Source of the DNA: an uncultured Olsenella sp.
GTDB lineage: Bacteria > Actinomycetota > Coriobacteriia > Coriobacteriales > Atopobiaceae
Length of the DNA: 41,686 bases
Direction: 5' to 3'
NCBI GenBank assembly: GCA_949291295.1
Contig: CASEVE010000017.1
Coordinates: 1 to 41,686 of the forward strand
The notes under the pieces were generated by a model. The model saw nothing but the letters and a program-made list of their open reading frames with translations. It searched no databases and was not told where the DNA came from. The translations under genes and the position numbers were made by a program. This document shows positions 34,930 through 41,686 of this stretch, piece by piece. How positions within the stretch are numbered: position 1 is the first letter of the stretch; each line of letters opens with the position of its first letter.

Positions 34930-36321
34930 ATGGCACTTTGGGGCGGCAGGTTTGAGAAGGGCGTTGACCAGTTCACGCAGGAGTTTGGCGCAAGCCTCGA
35001 GGTCGACAAGAACATGGCGGCCCAAGACATTGCCGGAAGCCGCGCGCACGCGCGCATGCTGGCCGAGCAGGGCATCATCTCCACTGAGGACCAGGAGGCA
35101 ATCGACCACGGCCTCGCCAACATAGCCGACCAAATCGAACAAGGCACCTTCCCCTGGGATGTCAACGACGAGGACGTTCACATGGCCGTCGAAGGTCAGC
35201 TCACCAAAAGCATTGGGGCGGCCGGTGGTCGCTTGCACACGGGACGCTCACGCAACGACCAAGTGGCCACGGACATCCGCCTGCTCGCCAAGGACCTCTG
35301 CGAGCAGCTGCTTGCCGGCAACGCAGCTCTGCGCCGCGTTCTTCTTGAGGCTGCCGCCCAGAACCTCGACGTCGTGATGCCGGGCTACACGCACCTCCAG
35401 CATGCCCAGCCGGTGCTGCTCTCGCACCACCTGCTCGCGTACTTCTGGATGTTCACGCGCGACTTTACGCGCCTTGCCGCCGCCCGCACCGCGGCCGATG
35501 CCAACCCGCTCGGCGCCGCGGCACTCGCCGGCACCACCTACCCGCTCAATCGCGAGCGCACCACGGAGCTCCTGGGCTTCTCCCGTACCATCCCCAACTC
35601 GCTCGACGCCGTCTCCGACCGTGACTACCTGCTCGACCTCGAGTACGCCTGCGCCGTAAGCATGATGCACCTCTCGCGCCTCTGCGAGGAGATCGTGCTG
35701 TGGAGCTCCACTGAGTTTGGCTTCATCACGCTCTCGGACGAGTATTCCACCGGCTCCTCGATCATGCCGCAGAAGAAGAACCCCGACTTCGCCGAGCTCA
35801 CGCGCGGCAAGTGCGGCCGCGTCTACGGTGACCTGATGGCGCTGCTCACCACCATGAAGTCGCTTCCGCTGGCCTACAACAAGGACCTCCAGGAGTGCAA
35901 GGAGGGCCCGCTCGACGCCGCGCGCACGCTCTCCGACTGCATGGAGATCGCCGCGGGCATGGTGGAGACCTGGACCGTCAACGCCGACGTCATGCTCGCC
36001 CAGGCGGGCACGGGCTTCTCGGCCGCCACGGACGTGGCCGACTACCTGGCCAAGAAGGGCATGCCCTTCCGTGAGGCGCACCGCGTGGTGGGTGAGCTCG
36101 TGCTCTACTGCGAGAAGCACGGCAAGGGCCTCGAGGACCTCACGGCCGAGGAGTTTACCGCGGCAAGCCCGCTCTTTGAGGCGGACATTGCGCAGGACCT
36201 GGATCCGGCCGGCATCGCCAACGCCCGCGTGACCTATGGAGGCACCGGTCACGATGCTGTTGTCGTGCAGCTTGACGAGGCACGCTCCACGCTCGAGAAG
36301 GACGAGAGGGCCCTGCGGTAG
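34930..36321 (+). CDS. argH: Argininosuccinate lyase
   Basis: A 463-residue lyase of the fumarase/aspartase superfamily, splitting argininosuccinate to arginine and fumarate. Conserved segments are the start MALWGGRFEKGVDQFTQEFGAS, HTGRSRNDQVATDIRLL, PGYTHLQHAQPVLLSHHLLAY and the mobile signature loop GSSIMPQKKNPD with its catalytic Ser. AAGGAGG precedes the ATG. It is probably in the same transcript as purB (41 bp gap). It is separated from argG by inserted material, so it may need its own promoter. Confidence 0.97.
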   Translation: MALWGGRFEKGVDQFTQEFGASLEVDKNMAAQDIAGSRAHARMLAEQGIISTEDQEAIDHGLANIADQIEQGTFPWDVNDEDVHMAVEGQLTKSIGAAGGRLHTGRSRNDQVATDIRLLAKDLCEQLLAGNAALRRVLLEAAAQNLDVVMPGYTHLQHAQPVLLSHHLLAYFWMFTRDFTRLAAARTAADANPLGAAALAGTTYPLNRERTTELLGFSRTIPNSLDAVSDRDYLLDLEYACAVSMMHLSRLCEEIVLWSSTEFGFITLSDEYSTGSSIMPQKKNPDFAELTRGKCGRVYGDLMALLTTMKSLPLAYNKDLQECKEGPLDAARTLSDCMEIAAGMVETWTVNADVMLAQAGTGFSAATDVADYLAKKGMPFREAHRVVGELVLYCEKHGKGLEDLTAEEFTAASPLFEADIAQDLDPAGIANARVTYGGTGHDAVVVQLDEARSTLEKDERALR

Positions 36322-36361
36322 AATCGAGGGGTCAACCGCGCAACCGCCGAGGAGGCAACCG

Positions 36362-37708
36362 ATGATCGATCGCTACACCCGTCCCGAGATGGGCCACATC
36401 TTCTCCCTGGAGAACAAGTACCGCATCTGGCAGGAGATTGAGGTCCTGGCCTGCGAGGCGCATGCCGAGATGGGCAAGATCGGCATCACGCGCGAGGAGG
36501 CCGCCTGGATCCGCGAGCACGCGGACTTCAACAAGGACGAGGTCGATGCCATTGAGGCCGTGACCAACCACGACGTCATCGCCTTTCTCACCAACATGGG
36601 CGAGTACATCGATGCCGACGTGCCCGAGGGCGAGCCCAAGCCGTCGCGCTGGGTGCACTTTGGCATGACGTCCTCCGACCTCGGCGACACGGCCCTCTGC
36701 TACCAGCTCGTCCAGGCAACCGACATCCTCATCGAGGACTGCAAGAAGCTCGGCGAGATCTGCAAGCGCCGCGCCTTCGAGGAGCGCGACACCCTCTGCG
36801 TGGGTCGCACCCACGGCATCCACGCCGAGCCCATGACCTTTGGCATGAAGTTCGGTAGCTGGGCCTGGGAGCTCAAGCGTGACTACGACCGCCTCAAGGA
36901 CGCCCGCGCCAACGTGGCCTTTGGCGCCATCTCAGGCGCGGTGGGCACCTACTCCTCCATCGATCCCTTCGTCGAGGAGTACGTCTGCGAGCACCTGGGC
37001 CTGGTCCACGACCCGCTGTCCACGCAGGTCATCTCCCGCGACCATCACGCCTACCTCGCCGGCGTCCTGGCCACCACCGCCGCCACCTGCGAGCGTATTG
37101 CCACGGAGATCCGCAACCTCCAGAAGACCGACACCCTCGAGGCCGAGGAGCCGTTCCGCAAGGGCCAGAAGGGCAGCTCGGCCATGCCGCACAAGCGCAA
37201 CCCCATCACCGTGGAGAAGGTCTGCGGCCTCTCCCGCGTGGTGAAGGCCAACGCGCAGGTTGCCTTTGACAACGTGGCGCTCTGGCACGAGCGCGACATC
37301 TCGCACTCCTCCGCCGAGCGCGTGGCTCAGGCCGACAGCTTCATCGCGCTTGACCACATGTTCCAGTGCCTCACGCGCATCGTGGACGGCCTCATCCTCT
37401 ACCCGGCGCAGATGCTCGCCAACCTCAACAAGACGCGCGGCCTGATCTTCTCGTCCAAGGTCCTTCTCGCCCTCGTTGAGACGGGCATTACGCGCGAGCA
37501 GGCCTACGCCATCGTGCAGGAGAACGCCATGGCCACGTGGCGCGAGGTCCAGCAGTGCGCTGGCGGCACCACGTTCCGCGAGAAGCTTGAGGCCGATCCG
37601 CGCTGCACCGTGCCCGCCGCCGAGCTGGACCGCATCTTCGACCCGCGCGCCTTCCTCACCCGCGCCGGCGTGGTCTTCGACCGCCTGGAGCACCTGACCT
37701 TCGAATGA
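36362..37708 (+). CDS. purB: Adenylosuccinate lyase
   Basis: A 448-residue lyase acting at two steps of purine synthesis (SAICAR to AICAR, adenylosuccinate to AMP), in the same superfamily as argH. Motifs are RYTRPEMGHIFSLENKY, HFGMTSSDLGDTALCYQL, GRTHGIHAEPMTFGMKF, and the signature GSSAMPHKRNPI. The ATG at 36362 has GAGGAG about 10 nt upstream; upstream in-frame codons lie inside argH. Pairing of argH and purB is functionally sensible, since both release fumarate. The stop codon overlaps a palindromic repeat. Confidence 0.96.
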   Translation: MIDRYTRPEMGHIFSLENKYRIWQEIEVLACEAHAEMGKIGITREEAAWIREHADFNKDEVDAIEAVTNHDVIAFLTNMGEYIDADVPEGEPKPSRWVHFGMTSSDLGDTALCYQLVQATDILIEDCKKLGEICKRRAFEERDTLCVGRTHGIHAEPMTFGMKFGSWAWELKRDYDRLKDARANVAFGAISGAVGTYSSIDPFVEEYVCEHLGLVHDPLSTQVISRDHHAYLAGVLATTAATCERIATEIRNLQKTDTLEAEEPFRKGQKGSSAMPHKRNPITVEKVCGLSRVVKANAQVAFDNVALWHERDISHSSAERVAQADSFIALDHMFQCLTRIVDGLILYPAQMLANLNKTRGLIFSSKVLLALVETGITREQAYAIVQENAMATWREVQQCAGGTTFREKLEADPRCTVPAAELDRIFDPRAFLTRAGVVFDRLEHLTFE

Positions 37709-37748
37709 TACGAAGGAATGATACGAAGGGACAGTCCCTTTGTCTCAT
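37703..37748. repeat. Degenerate GGGACAGTCCC palindrome at the purB stop, with a 13-bp tandem duplication
   Basis: GAATGATACGAAG occurs twice back to back (37703-37715, 37716-37728), and the purB stop TGA is inside the first copy. The second copy is the left arm of an imperfect palindrome ATGATACGAAGGGACAGTCC...TTTGTCTCAT (37718-37748). It is the third locus of this repeat family. Confidence 0.8.
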
Positions 37749-37802
37749 CGCTTGCCGATGGGTTTTGCCGCTGGATTCAATTGAATCACTAAGGAGAAAA
37801 CC

Positions 37803-38069
37803 GTGCACTTTGACTACACCCCGCGCGGGGTCTGCTCGCGCGCCATCCACATCGACCTCGCCGACGACGGCAAGACCATCGAGGCCGTCTCCTTTGAGGG
37901 CGGCTGCAACGGCAACCTCAAGGCCGTAAGCAAGCTCGTGGCCGGCCACGAGGTCGACGAGATCGTGGGCATCCTTTCCGGCAACACCTGCGGGCCTCGT
38001 CCCACCTCCTGCGCAGACCAGCTCTCCCGCGCCCTTGTCGAGGCGTCGGCCGCCGCGCAGCAGGCCTAG
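37803..38069 (+). CDS. TSCPD domain-containing protein (TIGR03905-type)
   Basis: An 88-residue cytosolic protein that is a stand-alone TSCPD domain, related to the C-terminal part of some ribonucleotide reductases and to YedF-like small proteins. Its biochemical role is not established. The conserved Cys positions are in VCSRAI, GGCNGNLKAVSKLVAG and NTCGPRPTSCADQL, and may bind metal. The GTG start has AAGGAG 7 nt upstream. It lies 5 bp before the lipoprotein gene and may be co-transcribed with it. There is no clear link to purB upstream apart from orientation. Confidence 0.88.
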   Translation: MHFDYTPRGVCSRAIHIDLADDGKTIEAVSFEGGCNGNLKAVSKLVAGHEVDEIVGILSGNTCGPRPTSCADQLSRALVEASAAAQQA

Positions 38070-38074
38070 GTTCG

Positions 38075-39277
38075 ATGCGCGCCCCCAAGCTGACAAGAAG
38101 GTCGTTTCTCAAGACCGCTGCCGCCGGCTCGGCCGTTGCCGCAACTGTGGGAATCCTGGCCGGATGCACCCATGAGGCACAGGAGGAGTCCGAGGAGCCC
38201 GTCGTGGTGGACGAGGACTCCGCCGATGACGTCCTTTCGAGCTACGAGGAGGCCGAGTCGACCCTGACGGTCGAGAACTCCTGGTCGCTTCCACTGGGAA
38301 ACGTCCTTCACCCCGGCGAGGGCACCTGGATTCCCGTCACGACGGCAGGAGCGTCGGCAACGCCCATGCTCAAGGCGTCGGCGCTTTCCCTTGCCTCCGG
38401 CGAGCTGCTCGAGGTTGTTCCGGAGCCTATCGGCAAGCAGACTACTACGGTCATCTACGACGCGCGCTGCTCTGATTCCGTGTACGCATGGCTCGAGCTG
38501 GACTACGTCACGCGCGCGTGGAGCCTCTACGCCGCGCCCTTTGCGGACGGCGCCCTCTCGGGAGAGACCGTGACGCTCAGCGAGGGTGACGCAAACTACG
38601 ACCCGGCGCCCTTTGCCGTCTCGGGCTCAACGGTCGTCTGGCAGCAGCAGCCCTCGGCGGGCGGCGAGAAGACCTCTGAGCACTCGTTTTGCTACCTCTG
38701 GCATGCCGGCGACACGCAGGCCAAGGCCGTGGTTGAGTCCTTTGGCCGCTTTGCCACGACGCCCCAAATCTCAGGGGGCGCCGTTATTCTCGCCCCGCGC
38801 GTGCGCAGCGACTCCGTGGTGTTCTACGGGGTTACGGCCTACTCTCTCGCGGATGACCTTGAGACGCAGCTCGGTCAGCTCGTCATGCCCCAGAACGTGC
38901 GCCCCTTCCGTGCGACGCGCGTGGGCGAGCGCTTTCTCGTTTCGGTTGAGGCGAGCTACAGCACGGGCGGGCTTCTCGGTCAGATGGGAACCTACATCGG
39001 GACGGCGGAGTCGGGGTTTGCGCGGATCAACCGCGAGCCCTCCGAGTGCGGCTGCGGGCATGCTGACCTCTTCATCGTTAAGAGCAACGCCAGCTACCTT
39101 GCCGTTGACCTCGCAAAACACAGCATCTCGAGCCTGCCTTCGGCAGATCGCATCGTCGATTACGGCGAGTATCCCGCCCGCGCCGGCGAGTGCGACCTCT
39201 TTGTGACCTTCTCCACCGTCAAGGACGCAACCACCGGTTACCCCGCTTCCGTTGCGGTACGGACCTTCCGCCTGTAA
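38075..39277 (+). CDS. Tat-exported lipoprotein, probable beta-propeller, unknown function
   Basis: A 400-residue exported protein. The N-terminus has a twin-arginine motif (TRRSFLK), a hydrophobic stretch (TAAAGSAVAATVGI) and a lipobox LAGC with Cys31, so it should be folded before export and lipid-anchored on the outside of the membrane. An acidic linker follows. The rest is strand-rich repeats of about 45 residues (VYAWLELDYVTRAWSLYAAPF, GGAVILAPRVRSDSVVFYGV, YLAVDLAKHSISSL), suggesting a WD/YVTN-like beta-propeller. I do not recognise a named family. It is 91 bp upstream of a two-component pair in the same direction and could be a sensor accessory, but this is only positional. Confidence 0.8.
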   Translation: MRAPKLTRRSFLKTAAAGSAVAATVGILAGCTHEAQEESEEPVVVDEDSADDVLSSYEEAESTLTVENSWSLPLGNVLHPGEGTWIPVTTAGASATPMLKASALSLASGELLEVVPEPIGKQTTTVIYDARCSDSVYAWLELDYVTRAWSLYAAPFADGALSGETVTLSEGDANYDPAPFAVSGSTVVWQQQPSAGGEKTSEHSFCYLWHAGDTQAKAVVESFGRFATTPQISGGAVILAPRVRSDSVVFYGVTAYSLADDLETQLGQLVMPQNVRPFRATRVGERFLVSVEASYSTGGLLGQMGTYIGTAESGFARINREPSECGCGHADLFIVKSNASYLAVDLAKHSISSLPSADRIVDYGEYPARAGECDLFVTFSTVKDATTGYPASVAVRTFRL

Positions 39278-39368
39278 CCCGAGAATCTCCCGCCCCGTGG
39301 TGGGGTACACTATGTGCACATACGAACCGCGCCCCCGCGCGCCGATGTCGACAACAGGGAGGCCTAAG

Positions 39369-40091
39369 ATGGCTTCGGACGAGAAGAAGATTCTGCTGGT
39401 TGAGGACGAGAAGGCCATTCGCGATGCCGTGGCCGCGTTCCTCGAGCGCGAGAACTACATCGTGCGTGGCGTCGGCGACGGCCAGAGTGCGGTCGAGGAG
39501 TTTGAGAAGCACACCTTCGACCTCGTCATCCTTGACCTCATGCTCCCTAAGCTCTCCGGTGAGCGTGTCTGCCGCGCCATTCGCGAGACCTCCAACGTGC
39601 CCATCATCATGCTCACCGCCAAGGGCGAGGTCGAGGACCGCATCATCGGTCTTGAGCTGGGTGCCGATGACTACCTCATCAAGCCCTTCTCGCCCCGAGA
39701 GCTCGTTGCGCGCGTGCGCGCCCTGCTGCGCCGCGCCCATACCGAGGCGGAGCCGGTGCTCGAGGTTCTCGACTTCGGCGACCTCGTGATCGACATCTCC
39801 GGCCACAAGGTGCTCGTGGAGGGCAAGGAGGTTGACCTCACCGCCTCCGAGTTCAAGCTGCTCACCACCCTCGCGCGCTATCCGGGTCGCGTCTACACCC
39901 GCATGGAGCTTGTCGAGAAGGTCCTGGGCTACGACTTTGAGGGCTACGAGCGCACCATCGACTCCCACGTCAAGAACCTGCGCGCCAAGCTCGGTGACGA
40001 CCCGCGCAACCCGCGCTGGCTCTATACCGTCCACGGAGTTGGCTACCGCTTCGAGGCATCCGACAAGGCTGCCGACGCGGCGTCGAAGTAG
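39369..40091 (+). CDS. OmpR-family response regulator
   Basis: A 240-residue response regulator. The receiver domain (1-125) has the acidic pair near VEDEK, the phospho-acceptor Asp56 in LVILDLMLP and the IKPF Lys. The C-terminal winged helix (about 140-230) has the OmpR/PhoB pattern LTASEFKLLTTLARYPGRVYTR and RTIDSHVKNLRAKLGDDPRNPRWLYTVHGVGYRF. The ATG at 39369 (MASDEKKILLVEDE) has GGGAGG 6 nt upstream; a longer frame upstream overlaps the lipoprotein gene. It is followed 6 nt later by a histidine kinase, clearly its partner. TACACT near 39308 may be a -10 element. Confidence 0.94.
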   Translation: MASDEKKILLVEDEKAIRDAVAAFLERENYIVRGVGDGQSAVEEFEKHTFDLVILDLMLPKLSGERVCRAIRETSNVPIIMLTAKGEVEDRIIGLELGADDYLIKPFSPRELVARVRALLRRAHTEAEPVLEVLDFGDLVIDISGHKVLVEGKEVDLTASEFKLLTTLARYPGRVYTRMELVEKVLGYDFEGYERTIDSHVKNLRAKLGDDPRNPRWLYTVHGVGYRFEASDKAADAASK

Positions 40092-40097
40092 CCTCCC

Positions 40098-41600
40098 ATG
40101 TCGGCGCGCTTTGTCATGGGGAGCGAGTCGCCCGAGGACGACTCGGGGGCTGCGCGCACCCCGTCATCGAGCGGCTCGTGGAAGACCATAAAGCGTATTC
40201 CCAAGGGCGGTCGCCCCTACGCGACGAGCCTGAGCTTTGCCTTTGCCCTCACGGCCGTCATGACCGCCCTCGTTCTTGTTGCGGTTCTGAGCTTTGTGTG
40301 GGAGGGTCAGTTCATGGCCTACACCCGCCGCAACATGCAGGCCATAGCAACCTCGACCGCCGACGCGATCTCTGAGCTCTATGCCGTTGAGGGGGAGTTC
40401 AACGACACCGTCCTCTCGGCGGCCGAGTCGGCCTCCGCGCTCTCGTCGGACATTGTGGTCCAGGTTACGGACACGCGGGGCATCGTCCTGTACGACGATA
40501 CCTGGGCAACCGCGGACGCGTCGTCTCCGCGTGGCTCGGAAGGAAACCCGCCGCCCACCGCGCGCGAGGCCGTGGTTAGCGCAAACGTTGAGGCCCCAAA
40601 CGGCGCCGTGGTGGGAATCGTGCGTCTCTGGGCGCTTGGCTCCGATGCCCTTCTCACCAAGACGGACTCGGCCTTTAGGTCAAACTCCTATGGCGCCATT
40701 GCCACGGCGGCGGCCATCGCGGCGGTTCTTGCCTGCGTCATTGGCTACTTTGTGTCGCGCGGGATCGCGCGTCCCATCCAGCGCATCACCTCAACGGCCA
40801 AGCAGATCAGAAACGGCGACCTCACGGCGCGCTCGGGCGTGACGGGGTCGGACGAGATAGGTCAGCTCGGCGAGACCTTTGACGACATGGCAGGCACCAT
40901 CGAGCGCGACATCAAGCTCGAGCACCGCCTCACCGGCGACGTTGCCCACGAGCTGCGCACGCCGCTCATGGCGATGCAGGCCACCGTCGAGGCCATGCAA
41001 GACGGCGTGCTTCCCGCCGACGACGAGCACTTTGAGGTGGTGGCCTCCGAGGTGCGTCGCCTTTCTCGCCTCATCGACGCGATGCTGCGCCTCTCTCGTC
41101 TTGAGAACGGCACGACAGAGGTCAAGTACGAGAAGACCGACATGGTCTATCTGATCAAGAGCCTTGTCTCCGCCCAGCACCAGCTGTTCCATGAGCGCGG
41201 GCTCCACCTGCGCTTTGTGGACGAGACGCCCCACGGCGAGCTTTACGCCGACGTTGACCCCGACCTCATCCGCGAGGCCGTGACCAACCTCATGAGCAAC
41301 GCCATGCGCTACACCAACCCAGACGGCTGGGTGAAGGTCTCGCTGCGTCAGGACCACGCGGACGTGCTCATTGCCGTCCAGGACACGGGCATCGGCATTG
41401 CCAAGGAGGACATCCCGAGGACCTTCTCGCGCTTCTGGCGCTCTGACGTGAGCCGAGAGCGCGTATCCGGCGGCCTGGGCGTGGGGCTTGCCATCACCAA
41501 GGAGATCCTCGACCGCCACAACGGCACCATCCTCGTGGAGTCCGAGCTCGACAAGGGCACCACCTTCACGCTGCGCATCCCCCAGCGCCGGCAGCGCTAG
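40098..41600 (+). CDS. Membrane sensor histidine kinase
   Basis: A 500-residue EnvZ-type kinase. Topology: a cytoplasmic N-tail rich in Ser/Pro, membrane helix about 44-68, an extracytoplasmic sensor domain about 70-195 (strands DIVVQVTDTRGIVLYDD as in sCache/PDC folds), a second helix about 198-219, a HAMP domain 220-272, the H box DVAHELRTPL with phospho-His284, then the ATPase domain with N box NLMSNAMRYTNPDG, G1 DTGIGIAKEDI and G2 GLGVGLAITKEI. The ligand is unknown. The ATG at 40098 follows the regulator stop by 6 nt without a strong ribosome site, so coupling is likely. Its stop is followed by a large palindrome. Confidence 0.93.
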   Translation: MSARFVMGSESPEDDSGAARTPSSSGSWKTIKRIPKGGRPYATSLSFAFALTAVMTALVLVAVLSFVWEGQFMAYTRRNMQAIATSTADAISELYAVEGEFNDTVLSAAESASALSSDIVVQVTDTRGIVLYDDTWATADASSPRGSEGNPPPTAREAVVSANVEAPNGAVVGIVRLWALGSDALLTKTDSAFRSNSYGAIATAAAIAAVLACVIGYFVSRGIARPIQRITSTAKQIRNGDLTARSGVTGSDEIGQLGETFDDMAGTIERDIKLEHRLTGDVAHELRTPLMAMQATVEAMQDGVLPADDEHFEVVASEVRRLSRLIDAMLRLSRLENGTTEVKYEKTDMVYLIKSLVSAQHQLFHERGLHLRFVDETPHGELYADVDPDLIREAVTNLMSNAMRYTNPDGWVKVSLRQDHADVLIAVQDTGIGIAKEDIPRTFSRFWRSDVSRERVSGGLGVGLAITKEILDRHNGTILVESELDKGTTFTLRIPQRRQR

Positions 41601-41611
41601 CCAACGCGCGT

Positions 41612-41686
41612 CCCGCCGAGGGGTCATCTCCCCGCTCAGACAGCTTGCTTCGCAAGAACTCGCGGATGAGATGACCCCTCGGCGGG
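41612..41686. repeat. Large nested palindrome after the histidine kinase
   Basis: CCCGCCGAGGGGTCATCTC (41612-41630) is the exact complement of 41668-41686. Inside, CTTGC-TTC-GCAAG (about 41644-41656) forms a second hairpin flanked by CCGC...GCGG. It starts 12 bp after the kinase stop and ends at the window edge, so a following T-run cannot be judged. It may act as a terminator or belong to another REP-like family. Confidence 0.85.

Overview
The window is a bacterial chromosomal replication-origin region of about 42 kb. It is GC-rich, has frequent GTG starts and carries the order gyrA-gyrB-dciA-recF-dnaN-dnaA / rpmH-rnpA-yidD-yidC-jag-rsmG-parA-parB. The high-GC actinobacterial layout, a tandem pair of WYL-domain regulators, the short YidC and Coriobacteriia-type accessory genes point to Actinomycetota, class Coriobacteriia, plausibly the Atopobiaceae/Olsenella side. 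The placement is inferred from gene content, not from a search.

Layout. 1-2650: typA (minus), a small unknown gene and two repeat elements. 2660-2945: a free-standing tRNA-Ile/tRNA-Ala unit with its own promoter and terminator. 3038-3574: a DUF151 nuclease-like gene. 3715-14397 (minus): the replication block gyrA, gyrB, dciA, recF, dnaN, dnaA and, upstream of dnaA, an unrecognised HATPase/winged-helix gene. 14660-20791 (plus): rpmH-rnpA-yidD-yidC-jag, rsmG, an IS30-type insertion, then parA-parB-small membrane protein. 20858-30128: rlmN, ddl, an exonuclease-DinG fusion helicase, two WYL regulators and an M28-like membrane protein. 30595-37748: tRNA-Gly, an M29 aminopeptidase, tRNA-Lys, argG behind a probable arginine attenuator, a truncated-looking nuclease-like gene, argH and purB. 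37803-41686: a TSCPD protein, a Tat lipoprotein, an OmpR/EnvZ-type two-component pair and a terminal palindrome.

How it fits together. Transcription diverges around the origin, with replication genes on minus and ribosome/secretion/partition genes on plus. The dnaA-dnaN gap holds an AT-rich stretch, a DnaA-trio-like run and a box, so it is the best oriC candidate. Canonical TTATCCACA boxes are absent. Nine copies of a variant, TGTNGAWAR (reverse complement YTWTCNACA), flank dnaA, and DnaA carries Ser-His-Ala where the usual recognition loop has Asp-His-Thr. One perfect, one near-perfect and two weaker parS sites surround parAB.

Most notable points: the variant origin code; an arginine leader peptide with three CGA codons followed by mutually exclusive RNA structures and a terminator before argG; a 93-bp inverted-repeat element present twice, one copy fused to the 3' end of a nuclease-like gene; a family of GGGACAGTCCC palindromes at gene ends; an M28-like protein lacking the catalytic Glu-Glu; and a GyrA with an acidic N-terminal extension.
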